NCBI GenBank assembly: GCA_030248195.1
Contig: JASAND010030887.1
Coordinates: forward strand, 17,426 to 81,425
From: Trissonchulus latispiculum
Lineage: Eukaryota > Nematoda > Enoplea > Enoplida > Ironidae
Direction of reading: 5' to 3'
Length of the DNA stretch: 64,000 nt
Part shown: one piece after another, positions 11,051-20,850 of the stretch
Layout of the letters: each line of letters begins with the position of its first letter
How positions within the stretch are numbered: the first letter of the stretch is position 1
Position numbers and translations under genes: made by a program
Notes under the pieces: generated by a model
Told to the model about the DNA's origin: nothing
What the model saw: the letters and a program-made list of their open reading frames with translations, nothing else
The model's database searches: none

Positions 11051-12990
11051 CTCCACCCCTCTCCACTAGATCTCGTACCGACACTGACGATACTCTTTCA
11101 TGGATTCACATTCTTGTCCGAAGACTGGGACGTCATATTTCTCTTTTTCTTTCAAGTTCTCATCACTAAAGAAGTACATAACAGTCTTAACTGCCTGGTG
11201 GCCTATTTTACAGTGCCATGTGTAATGAACTGAGTTGGATTAAATAGGAAATTCGATTGATTTGATTTAATTTTGAGAATGGGGTCGTTTGGATTAGAGG
11301 TTCACTTACACGGAAGGTTAGCACGTTTGTCTGGTAAGACAAACTTATGTACCAGATTCCCGAAAGGTGGTTTGCCAAAATCGGGGATCTCTGCAGCCAA
11401 CCTGTTAGGGGTACTATTGTGAGTTCGTTTAAGTAAGGTAGGTCAGGCTCTATCCAATCGCACCTGGAGTATGGATAGGAATGTTCTGACGCAACAGGTC
11501 AAAACTAAGGTTACACTGTTAGTCTTCAACTCTGAGTTCAGATCTAATTTAGATCTAAACAGTTACCTTCTTTATCCTGGGTGGAGATCTCACCTGGATC
11601 TCTTTTCAGCAGCTAAAATTGTAGGTCAACAACTACTAGAAACAAGATTAGTTTATTGACTAAACGGTTATGATTATAATCAAGTGAACAGTAATATTTC
11701 ACGGCAATTATGAACAATTTTATGGTTTACAATGTTCAAACAAAACAGACTATTTTATCTACCAGAGTTGCCAGCCCTTGGTTGGGGGATCACTCTGAGG
11801 GACGAGAGGTTACAGTGATATAGCTTAATTAAATTAAAGATCTGACCGGTTGCTAGATATTTAGATACTATTCATTGGTTCTCTTCTTCAGGTATTATTA
11901 CTGGGCACGTTAGGTGTGTTGCGTATTGTGTGTGTTATACTCAGTTCTACTCTCTATTCGTCTTTTACAGACAATAGACTACAAAACAGGTCAAATATAA
12001 CAAATAATTAACTAAGATTAACAGGGTGTCGGCTTTAGACAATTCCGGTCTATGGAGTTGGGTGATCCCGTCAAGCTACACCTGCAGCTTCACGAGTGGT
12101 TTCGGACAAGTGGACTAGAGACAATACAGGGGTCGATCCAGGCGGGATGTTACCAGGAGATGGCTACAAGTATAATTATAATTTAAATTAAACAGTTAAT
12201 TTAATTGGATTTGCTATCTTCCTTCGTTGATCAGTTGCTTTCTTCTAGTATAGTTATGCAGTTGGCCTAAGCCAGAGACAGCACAGGGATGATAACTTCC
12301 AAAGAGAGGATAGATGATCGAACAAAAGAACACATTTTTTGATGCTTTTAAAACGCAAGAATAAACAGTGAACAGAGATTAATTTCCGGTACAGTTTTAG
12401 GTTCACCCGACAATGATTAGGTTCCTTTGGTCAAGTCTCTGCCTCAGATTCTTAGACTGCAATTTTCCTCCAATGTACCTTCGATTGTACTGAATAGCGC
12501 TTAACAGGATCAGAATCGGATCAGGCAAATCAATATCAATCATTACTGGCTAATCTACTGGATAACTGGACTACTGCTTCTGCAGACACTGGCTCATCAA
12601 TTCGCTCAAAGCTCCACTGGATCAAAATACTGAGGATCCAAATTCGGCAGGAATGACCTTCGACGAACCTGAATCAAATGGGTTAAAACCCATTAGTTCA
12701 GAATACAAGTGCGAGAATCAAACCCAGCAACTATTACTCACTTTTTACGGCTTTCAGAGACGAAAATTAGAACTTTAGTTAATTCTGATTAAGATTTTGT
12801 TGAAAACCAGAATTAACACACTTTGACCGCTTTTGCGGGATGAAATGTGACTAATTATGCGTTATTGGCTTGATATAGGTAAAATTTCGCCGAATATGAG
12901 TTTTTGGGCGATTGTCTGCATTGGAATGCCGAAAATCGCTGATTCAACATGTACCCTTTTACAGTTATATTCGGTCTGCGCATAATTAGG
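11051..12990. other. Non-coding stretch left of element A
   Basis: No exon or ORF with recognisable similarity. Several short stems occur (for example TTTGTCT-GGTA-AGACAAA near 11327, and AGATCT words near 11540), similar in style to the hairpins at 21.4-25.0 kb. It may be old retroelement sequence. Confidence 0.35.
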
Positions 12991-13508
12991 TGTAGAAATT
13001 AGACTGAGTTATCTCGAATTAAATGGAAGAATTGCAGTTCTAGAGTGTGCGTATGTCCGAGTCTTATCATCCAAACCCAAAAGAGAAAAAGGTGGAAACT
13101 GTTAGAGCGACGCGGATTTATTAGACAAAATAATCAAGGAAAAAATACAAAATCATCAACTAATTTTACAGTAAATAAACCTTCATACAGGCACCAGAAA
13201 AGTTTACAACAAAACAAAAGCACAATAAACTGCACAACAGACCTGTTGATAAACCCAGAAGAAAATCAAATCCCTCCAAAAAATCAAGGCAGAGAGGGGC
13301 CAAAATCATTACCTCCCACAAAATCCCCACACCAACTGTCCGCGACAATAGCCAACTCAAAACTGAACTGAAAATTCAAATGCGCGCCTTTTATAGTGCG
13401 CAATTAGCTAGCAAGCCAAGAACTTTACACATCAGCTTGTATTTACCGGTTGCATAGAATTTCTTAATTTGCATAGAAATGAACGGAACTATTAGAAATA
13501 TTTCCACA
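12991..13508 (-). repeat. 3' LTR of element A
   Basis: 518 bp, starting TGTAGAAATT and ending TTTCCACA on the plus strand, so it has inverted TGT...ACA ends. It matches 20333-20850 except for about two substitutions. In the minus-strand element this is the downstream LTR, next to the polypurine tract. Confidence 0.95.
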
Positions 13509-13510
13509 GA

Positions 13511-13527
13511 TTACCCCCTCTTTTGAA
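13511..13527 (-). other. Polypurine tract of element A
   Basis: On the minus strand this reads TTCAAAAGAGGGGGTAA and ends two bases before the 3' LTR. This is the expected place and composition for the primer of plus-strand DNA synthesis. The identical 17-mer occurs again at 16423-16439. Confidence 0.85.
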
Positions 13528-16422
13528 CCGCGCGACCCCGCCGCGGCCAAGGGCTCAAGGGTTAGTAATAAAACACAATTAACCTACGTACCCTAGCTAC
13601 TAGTACAGATAAAACGCGTTTCAGAAAACAACGGCAAAAGATAAAAATTTGCGTATCCCTCGAGTCCGGATTCCCGGGGACACTACTCGGGCCCCACACA
13701 AACACATACACATAGGGGATTCCGAGACAGATAAAGATACTCCGGAACATACCGGGACACGTACTACACACGGATTACACCGACTCAACATAGACGAAAT
13801 ACGGCTTGGGACACCCTTGAGCCACGACAGGATCACACGAAACAAAAGAGAAGAGTACTCCGGGAGACCCCATCCCAATTTTGAACCCACTCCGGAAGAC
13901 ACTTTGTCGGACCAACATGTACATTTACAAAATACTCAATATACAACACTCCGGAATTGCATACAACAAACGATACATTAGGAAATAACCTTCAAAATAC
14001 TTACTACCGGAGCGAGACAACAAGTATATACAAAACCATAGAAAATACTTCTGCACCTCAAAGATATACATCAGAGTAAACAAGGGAAAACTAGCTACAA
14101 GAGACACTATACTGGGCAAAATTTAACACGGCAAACAGTAGAAAGACAGAAGTGATACATGGAAACGTAAAAACGATGAAAATTTGTACTCCGGTGGGAC
14201 TTAACTACACAACACTAGAGAACTCCTCCGAGAAAGGTTTTACATGGTTTTATAGAACTCCGGGAGAGATTTCATACAATTACACAGTGCTCCGGACAAG
14301 TCAACCATATAGCAACAATAGATTGTGAAGACTCCGGGAGAGCCTCCACCGGACTAGACATATTATACGAATCTGAATAAATGCCGACCAAATACTAAGG
14401 CTATTCCAACGGAAAATTTATAGAAATTTATGAGAAATTGCGCGAAAAGAGCAAAATGACATACGCGTACACAATCCAGGGAAGCCTCCCCCGGAGTAAA
14501 CATATTATGCGCGAATCATATTAAATGCCAAAATAAAGCTGCACAGGGATAAAACATACATATAGAATTTTTAGCTGCACCAACAAAAATGGCAAAAATG
14601 GAAGGCGTAGATGGCAGTACAAATTACGCAAGTAAACCCGCGGTACAGTAGTAGAATCAAAACAAAAACAGTTAGATAAAGGGATAGTATACGACATATA
14701 TAGGACGGACTAGCCGAACTAGGGGGCACCCCTGTGAAAGAATCTCGAAGGAAACTGCAGAAAGAAATAGACGGTTTTCAAAGATCAATAGAATTTACAA
14801 GGTGATAATCAAGCGAAAAACCCATAAAGTATACCCCAAGTCAGTTCCCCCCCCCCCCACCTGTTAAAGCTATCAGACAACAATAAAGCATAGAAATGGA
14901 ATGAAAAACACAACACGAATAGAAAAGATGGGAAAGGGGGAGGGGGAGCGGACGAGTAGAGGGAACCGGAATGCACAACAATCACGAAATACAGACTGAT
15001 ACAACAAAAGTTCGAAGATAATAGGCCAGGGAGGCCGCCAAGAACCATGCCGTCGGGGGGAGACCCCACAGCAACCATCGGACCGACCTCCGGAAGGGGA
15101 GCGGGCGCCCCACGGCGCAAGCCGCTCCGGCCCCAAGAACAAATCACCGGCCAACCAACTAACCAGGCCCACCATCACCAATAACCAGGCCAGCAGACTA
15201 AACAGGCCTTTCGCCAACCACGGAATCGTCCGGGTCCTAGACAAGCATACGGGACATAAAAATTTCACACAACATATATATAGTGGCAGAAAGGGGAACT
15301 CGCCGCCATAGAGGGACTGGGGGGGAGGGAAGGGGAAGTATGTTACAGTAAACAAAGACAAACAAAAAAGGAGTAAATACAGCATAATATATGGGGATTA
15401 ACATACGGCACAAGGGCCTACAATAAACAAAATAGCATCATTATATAAGGCACGTATGCCACAGTCACGAAATAAGGCACATAGGCCGATACAGTACATC
15501 ATAAAGGCCCGATTAATTTAGGAGAGAGGGGGCGCAAGCCTACGGCTACTGCAGCCCGGAGAGTGTCCAGACAACCAGCGACCATAGACTGCGCCGAAAA
15601 TCAAAGAAAGCGAGAAATTAAACTACGGAGTCTAAAATGCCGGTCCGGGGTTGACCGCCCACCCTTGCCCGGCCAGCAGCCAGACACAGGCGACGAGCAA
15701 CCACGGACCCGCCGAGGGACGGTACAGTGGAATACCCCCGGTACTATTACCTGAGTAAAATGACCGTTAAATTTGTGTGAAAAAGTGAAATAAGAAGGTA
15801 AAAAGGCTGAAAGAATTTGAAAGAATACGAGGTAAAACAAGTCCTCGAGTACCCTCCAGCAGACCCAAGTAAACATTCGCAAGAATTTAGAAAATTTAGG
15901 CAATTATTTGTCGTAGCAGAAGAGTGAAACACGGAAAGCAAAATCATCTTAGAAAAAAATCACAAGAATTTCACGAAAAAGAAGGTGGTTCAGGGTACTC
16001 GAGCAGTTAGACATCTTTATCCCCCCAAAATCACACATAGCAGGTTAGTAGATGAAAACACGCAAGCACCCCTGCCAGTACGGGCCAAGAACATACGTAC
16101 GACCCGCATCACGTACATGATGAGCCGGTGCCAGTCCGGAATCCCGGAGGTCACAAACAACTAATTTCTGCAACAATGAAGAGAAAAGCTTCCAACGGTG
16201 AAATATGCAATATGCAAAATATGAAAGCTCCGGAAATGTATAAAATTCAAAAAAAAATTTAAATCGAACTGAAATATAAATCGTATGTATTTGATTCAAA
16301 CGAAAAATAAAGTAGACAAGTTTAGAAAATAATTTTTTCGTGGACATACAAAAGTTAATTTTCAGCAAATTAATCGGGCTAAGCAAACAACATACTAATC
16401 ATGCGGAATAACGATTCTAGGT
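13528..16422 (-). other. 2.9-kb non-coding half of element A, rich in CTCCGG
   Basis: This lies where pol (and env, if present) would be expected, but there is no D-D-D/E, YxDD, HHCC or chromodomain-type motif. The 6-mer CTCCGG or its complement CCGGAG occurs about 15 times (for example near 13739, 13857, 13949, 14262, 14331, 15089 and 16143), roughly ten times what chance predicts. A minus-strand frame at 14873-15385 would give a 170-residue, very hydrophobic product. It could be an env-like remnant or simply the reverse of purine-rich sequence. A degenerate repeat around GGCACATAGGCC-like words lies at 15400-15510. Confidence 0.6.
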
Positions 16423-16439
16423 TTACCCCCTCTTTTGAA
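16423..16439 (-). other. Second copy of the polypurine tract inside element A
   Basis: The 17-mer TTCAAAAGAGGGGGTAA (minus strand) is identical to the tract at the 3' LTR. It begins just after the gag-protease stop codon (16443-16445). This position suits an internal, central-type polypurine tract, or a scar marking where the original element's 3' end was joined to new sequence. Confidence 0.7.
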
Positions 16440-16442
16440 AAT

Positions 16443-18785
16443 TTACTTGGGGCAGGGCAGGTTGGCAGAAATGACTGGTTTACTGCAGATGGTCCCAATA
16501 TACTGCGTTGAAAGAGTCATCCTGCATTTTTTCTCAGGTATAAACGGGTTCAAAAAGCAGGTCGGACCCCGGACAGCAGGGGAGGAGGGGGCCGGAGCCA
16601 AAACCTCCGAGGGCGGGGGTGTCCCCAGATTTACACACATCACCGCAGGCGCATCGGCACACCAATTTGCAACAAATTCCGAGTAAATTTCGGCTGATGA
16701 CAATAATGGGTGGCGTATTCCTTGCATATTCACCTCATTCGTAGAAAATAACAAATCCCAGTGAAAACTTTTCATGAAATCAGTGCCTATAAGCATCTCA
16801 CGAGAAAAGTCAGGAGCCATATAAAAAGACCACCCATATTCTTTATGCCCCACCGTGAAAATGACGAAAACTTTAGCAGAAATTTTTAAAGGTGCGTTGT
16901 TAGATGCCACTGCTGTGATAGGATCCGGTTTATAAAATTGAACATTGGCGCCCCCCTTCAATATCCTCTTAACTGTCCGGGGACTGATAATGGATATGCA
17001 TGCCCCAGAGTCGATAATAGCCAAAATTTTGGTCCCCTCGGAGGTGGCGAGTATGGCTGGCATATTGTCTGCTGCCGCCAGTACTTGGTCGGATTCGATT
17101 CCGGTGGACTCTCCCGGAGTTACTGCATCTGATGTTGGACCTCCCATTTGGGGTTTTTCTGGCTCCTGTAGTGCCGTTGGACTGACAGGTTCTTCAGTTT
17201 CTGTCCCTACTGAAATAGTTTCGGGCCGGTAGCAGCAAGGGGCAGTCGCGCCCCCGAGTATGGGAGAAAACTCCGCGGTCCATGAGGGAGGAGGCTGTCT
17301 TTTGTCAAGCATGACTGAGTCGAATTCCGACTGATTTGGACATAAACGTTGCAATAAAGACGCCATTTCTTGCATTTGGTTTGACAGGGCCTGATAATAT
17401 TCTTGCATAAAATTAAAAGTATCTCTGTGAATGGCCCACAAGGTAGTAAAGTTTTGAACCATTTTTGAAAAAACATTCGACAGCTGGAACTCCGTAAAAG
17501 AATAATCAAAATCTGGAATATTTGACGAGTCGACTGAATCAGTCGGGTAGTCGACAGGCTCAGAGGGGCCCACCCACCCTGGAGAAGCTTCGCTACCATG
17601 CGGATCAGAAACCATACCAATTTGAAACTGGCTCAAAATTTGATTAGCCTGCTCCGCAGTAACCCCATGTGGAGCCGGAGGTGCCCTCCCTGTAGAAGGA
17701 GGTGCAGCCGGAGCTGAAACCCCCGAATCCGAGGCTCGTACAAAATTTTGAGAAAGCTCCGGAACACCTGCGTTTTGCATATGTACTGTATGGTATGGGG
17801 CCGGAGTTGTAGTGGCCGGAGCTGAAATTGTCGTTGGCTGAGAAGTTTGCGCGCCAACATAGCCACCCGGATTTCCCAAGTTTGATGGGGGTGGGAGGGC
17901 CGGAGCAGGAGCAGAATATTGAACAGGGGGCGAGTTGGCAGGTAGGAGTCCGTGTTGTGACGAGAGAGGAGCCGGGGCATAATTTATGGGGTGAGATGGT
18001 TGCTGGTAGGGAGAAGGTCCTGCATACTGAACAGGGTACGTATTTGACATATAAGTTACGTGATCAACTCTTTCTGGGGAAGGACGGTTTTTATAGCCCG
18101 GGGGAGCCTTGGACGGATAACGGTCCCAACATTTTTCCGGTGGGTGACCACGTCTTTTACAGTATTTGCACGGGGCAGAAAACTTTTGCTTTTTTTCTTC
18201 ATCCCACTTACTCAAGGCTTCTTGGATATGCAGTTCACACCAGTTTTTCATTTCTCGGAACCCCAGACGAGAAGCTGCGACTTCCAAGTTTGACTGTGAT
18301 GGAATGTCGGAATTTTTTGAGTTTGCGGTTTTTTTAGCGGTGCCCCCCTCCTCAACATAATAAATTGGCAAGTCATAGGAGAGAGTGTCTCCCTCCGGGG
18401 GGCGTGCCTCCCGTGACTCCAAACGGTCTATGACCCGGCGAACATCTTGCATAGTGGGCTGTTCATCAACAAAAAGAGAAGCCAAAGCGGAAGCAAATTT
18501 GTCTTGGACCCCTGCAAAGAGCTGCTGAACACATTCTTGTTCCCGCTCCTCCTGCGTATCCCAAAGGTCGAGGGCCATTGCCTGCAATTCGGAAATATAA
18601 TGACGTACTGATTCGTTGGGGAGCTGCTTCCGGTGTGCAAATGCCGAAAGCCGCTCCCGAAACGAACGCTGTGGTTTTGGAAACTGTAATTTTAATAGTT
18701 CCAAAAAGTCTTCGTAAGACTCGACGACCTTTGGTCCGCATTTGGCTGCAAAAATTTGGGCTTTCCCGGACAATTTATTCCACAA
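16443..18785 (-). CDS. Gag (C-terminal part) and retropepsin protease of element A
   Basis: 780 codons in the same frame as the upstream 501-codon ORF, separated only by a TAG at 18798-18800 (the first downstream ATG is at 18785). Residues about 1-130 complete a retrotransposon Gag helical domain, with LWNKLSGKAQIFAAK at its start. At residues about 203-217 is a CX2CX4HX4C zinc knuckle (CKYCKRRGHPPEKC). A long Pro/Ser/Ala-rich linker follows. Near residue 591 comes the aspartic protease active site (ILAIIDSGACISIISP) with a flap region and the later EMLIGTDFMKSF strand near residue 660. These are all the parts of a retropepsin. No reverse transcriptase follows; the frame ends at 16443-16445. 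The product would form particles and process itself. Confidence 0.9.
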   Translation of the reverse strand: MWNKLSGKAQIFAAKCGPKVVESYEDFLELLKLQFPKPQRSFRERLSAFAHRKQLPNESVRHYISELQAMALDLWDTQEEREQECVQQLFAGVQDKFASALASLFVDEQPTMQDVRRVIDRLESREARPPEGDTLSYDLPIYYVEEGGTAKKTANSKNSDIPSQSNLEVAASRLGFREMKNWCELHIQEALSKWDEEKKQKFSAPCKYCKRRGHPPEKCWDRYPSKAPPGYKNRPSPERVDHVTYMSNTYPVQYAGPSPYQQPSHPINYAPAPLSSQHGLLPANSPPVQYSAPAPALPPPSNLGNPGGYVGAQTSQPTTISAPATTTPAPYHTVHMQNAGVPELSQNFVRASDSGVSAPAAPPSTGRAPPAPHGVTAEQANQILSQFQIGMVSDPHGSEASPGWVGPSEPVDYPTDSVDSSNIPDFDYSFTEFQLSNVFSKMVQNFTTLWAIHRDTFNFMQEYYQALSNQMQEMASLLQRLCPNQSEFDSVMLDKRQPPPSWTAEFSPILGGATAPCCYRPETISVGTETEEPVSPTALQEPEKPQMGGPTSDAVTPGESTGIESDQVLAAADNMPAILATSEGTKILAIIDSGACISIISPRTVKRILKGGANVQFYKPDPITAVASNNAPLKISAKVFVIFTVGHKEYGWSFYMAPDFSREMLIGTDFMKSFHWDLLFSTNEVNMQGIRHPLLSSAEIYSEFVANWCADAPAVMCVNLGTPPPSEVLAPAPSSPAVRGPTCFLNPFIPEKKCRMTLSTQYIGTICSKPVISANLPCPK

Positions 18786-18797
18786 AAGACGTCCCCA

Positions 18798-20303
18798 CTA
18801 GTCCCCGGGAACCCTATGAACGGCTACGGCTGACTCAAATTGGGGTAGCCAGTCTTCAAAATAGGCGTATTTTGGGTCATAACGGGGCACATCCCTCAAA
18901 ACTTCCAGATAATAACGAAATAAGCTCGACTCAAATTTTAAAACCGAAATATCCGTGGTTTGCATAGAGTCCGGAGTAGAGTGACGGGAAATTTCCGACA
19001 TTCCGTGTTTTTTCCCGACGTTGTTAACAGAGTACGGTAGGGGCATCTGAAGCAGGGGAGGGGAGGGTAGGGGTCCCGGAGACGATCGCGGTAGCGTAGT
19101 TTGTTGAATATACGTATGTTCCGGTTGTACGCAAAAGCCTGGGGGAGGGCCCGCAGCTAAACTTTGTTGTACCAGAGGCAGGCCTCCCTGGGGGCGACCT
19201 TCACCGGAAGGGGGCAACACCTCGCCCTTGACCTCCCAGTGGCAGGACACAGGCGGGTGGTGTCCCTCCGGCTGCAAAGCCCCCACCGGAGTTGCCAGGC
19301 GATTCGGAGCCACAAAATCACTGTGTAAATCCAAGCAAGCAATTTGAGCTCCCCCGAACAAGTTTTGGTTTGATGAATTTTTGACTGATTGAATGGGGAC
19401 CCGGAGATATTGCCCAGCACCAATTTTCTGCTCCATATGGGGTACGGGGATACTTTTTGGATTCGAAACCTCCCCGTCGACCAAAATACCCGAATTTTGA
19501 CTATGGACTGAATTATATACAGAGCCATTTTCTGAACGTATAACATTTTCCCCAAAATTTTGTTGAGAATTTGAGCCTATGGGCGGGGGAGGGGTTCCGT
19601 TTCTGACCTGCCGGGAGAGTGTCCCGACAACGCCAGGCGGAACTGCAGCATTTTGTTCAAAATTTTGTTGAAAATTTGGACCCATGAGAGGGGAAGGGGT
19701 TCCATTCTCGACCTGCCGGGAGAGTGTCCCGACAACGCCGGAGGAGACCCGAAGAGACCGGAACGAACTAGTATTTTGAGGGGGTTGAGCCCCTACACCC
19801 ACTTGAACAGACTGAACGGGGTACTGATTTTGAGGTGTAGAAGAATTTAGAAGTTGTTGGGGAAGGGGGGGTCTCTCTCCAGCTTGCCCGGACAACGGCC
19901 CAGACACACTGTTAGAGGCAGCCCCATTCCCCAAAATATTTGGGGGTGGATGTAAATTTTGAAGTTGTTGGGGAAGAGGGGATCCCTCTCCAGCTTGCCC
20001 GGACAACGGCCCAGACACACTGTTAGAGGCAGCCCCATTCCCCAAAATATTTGAGGGTGGATGTAAATTTTGGGGGAGGGGAGGTCCCGAATTATTTTGG
20101 GGGAGGGGAGGTCCCGAACTATTTTGGGAGGGAATAATTCCCCCCGATCTCCGACCCCCCGGTAAAAAATGTTTCCAGTTTCGGTTAAAAAAATTATCAA
20201 AAAGGGCTGGTGCCTGATTTTGAGACAATTCTGAAAATAAATGAACAGTTTTATTTTTAAAACGTTTTAAAGTCCGGGTAAACGGACGAGAAAAGTCGGA
20301 CAT
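18798..20303 (-). CDS. Gag N-terminal part of element A, ending at an in-frame TAG
   Basis: 501 codons. The ATG is only 29 bases downstream of the LTR end. The first 60 residues are basic (RPFTRTLKRFKNKTVHLF), then comes a long Pro/Gln/Asn/Gly-rich region with an imperfect tandem duplication of about 40 residues (each copy contains NILGNGAASNSVSGPLSGQA). A second repeated block contains GVVGTLSRQV. The last 60 residues enter the Gag core (YFEDWLPQFESAVAVHRVPGD), and the core continues in the same frame after the TAG. The stop therefore splits a single domain. It is either a nonsense change or a site of stop-codon readthrough. Confidence 0.88.
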   Translation of the reverse strand: MSDFSRPFTRTLKRFKNKTVHLFSELSQNQAPALFDNFFNRNWKHFLPGGRRSGGIIPSQNSSGPPLPQNNSGPPLPQNLHPPSNILGNGAASNSVSGPLSGQAGEGSPLPQQLQNLHPPPNILGNGAASNSVSGPLSGQAGERPPLPQQLLNSSTPQNQYPVQSVQVGVGAQPPQNTSSFRSLRVSSGVVGTLSRQVENGTPSPLMGPNFQQNFEQNAAVPPGVVGTLSRQVRNGTPPPPIGSNSQQNFGENVIRSENGSVYNSVHSQNSGILVDGEVSNPKSIPVPHMEQKIGAGQYLRVPIQSVKNSSNQNLFGGAQIACLDLHSDFVAPNRLATPVGALQPEGHHPPVSCHWEVKGEVLPPSGEGRPQGGLPLVQQSLAAGPPPGFCVQPEHTYIQQTTLPRSSPGPLPSPPLLQMPLPYSVNNVGKKHGMSEISRHSTPDSMQTTDISVLKFESSLFRYYLEVLRDVPRYDPKYAYFEDWLPQFESAVAVHRVPGD

Positions 20304-20311
20304 ACTACTCG

Positions 20312-20330
20312 CCTGTGAAAACGGTCGCCA
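20312..20330 (-). other. Primer-binding site of element A
   Basis: Two bases after the 5' LTR the minus strand reads TGGCGACCGTTTTCACAGG. The first ten bases are complementary to a tRNA 3' end ACGGTCGCCA, as found in tRNA-Arg of animals. The LTR-element remnant at 45.6 kb has the same first ten bases. The primer identity is inferred from memory of tRNA-Arg 3' ends. Confidence 0.7.
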
Positions 20331-20332
20331 GT

Positions 20333-20850
20333 TGTAGAAATTAGACTGAGTTATCTCGAATTAAATGGAAGAATTGCAGTTCTAGAGTGTGCGTATGTCC
20401 GAGTCTTATCATCCAAACCCAAAAGAGAAAAAAGTGGAAACTGTTAGAGTGACGCGGATTTATTAGACAAAATAATCAAGGAAAAAATACAAAATCATCA
20501 ACTAATTTTACAGTAAATAAACCTTCATACAGGCACCAGAAAAGTTTACAACAAAACAAAAGCACAATAAACTGCACAACAGACCTGTTGATAAACCCAG
20601 AAGAAAATCAAATCCCTCCAAAAAATCAAGGCAGAGAGGGGCCAAAATCATTACCTCCCACAAAATCCCCACACCAACTGTCCGCGACAATAGCCAACTC
20701 AAAACTGAACTGAAAATTCAAATGCGCGCCTTTTATAGTGCGCAATTAGCTAGCAAGCCAAGAACTTTACACATCAGCTTGTATTTACCGGTTGCATAGA
20801 ATTTCTTAATTTGCATAGAAATGAACGGAACTATTAGAAATATTTCCACA
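20333..20850 (-). repeat. 5' LTR of element A
   Basis: 518 bp with the same TG...CA ends as the left LTR and about two substitutions between the two. On the minus strand this is the promoter-bearing LTR that precedes the primer-binding site and gag. Confidence 0.95.

Larger units (their letters stand above)
12991..20850 (-). mobile_element. Element A: young LTR retrotransposon with gag and protease only
   Basis: A 7,860-bp element on the minus strand with 518-bp LTRs (TG...CA ends) that differ at only about two visible positions, so the insertion is recent. After the 5' LTR comes a primer-binding site starting TGGCGACCGT. A long gag-protease frame follows, then a 2.9-kb tract without a convincing gene, then a polypurine tract at the 3' LTR. 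I find no reverse transcriptase, RNase H or integrase motif on either strand. The flanking 4-mers TAGG (12987-12990) and TTGG (right side) match at three of four bases, so the target duplication is imperfect or mutated. It is best described as a non-autonomous Ty3/Gypsy-like element that depends on enzymes from elsewhere. Confidence 0.9.

Noticed and set aside
13166..13360. 64-residue frame repeated at 20508-20702
   Set aside because: It lies in both LTRs of element A; identity comes from the LTRs.
14873..15385. Hydrophobic 170-residue frame in element A as an envelope gene
   Set aside because: There is no signal-peptide cleavage pattern, furin-like site or glycosylation cluster, and the purine-rich plus strand makes hydrophobic antisense translation likely. 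Kept only as a remark.
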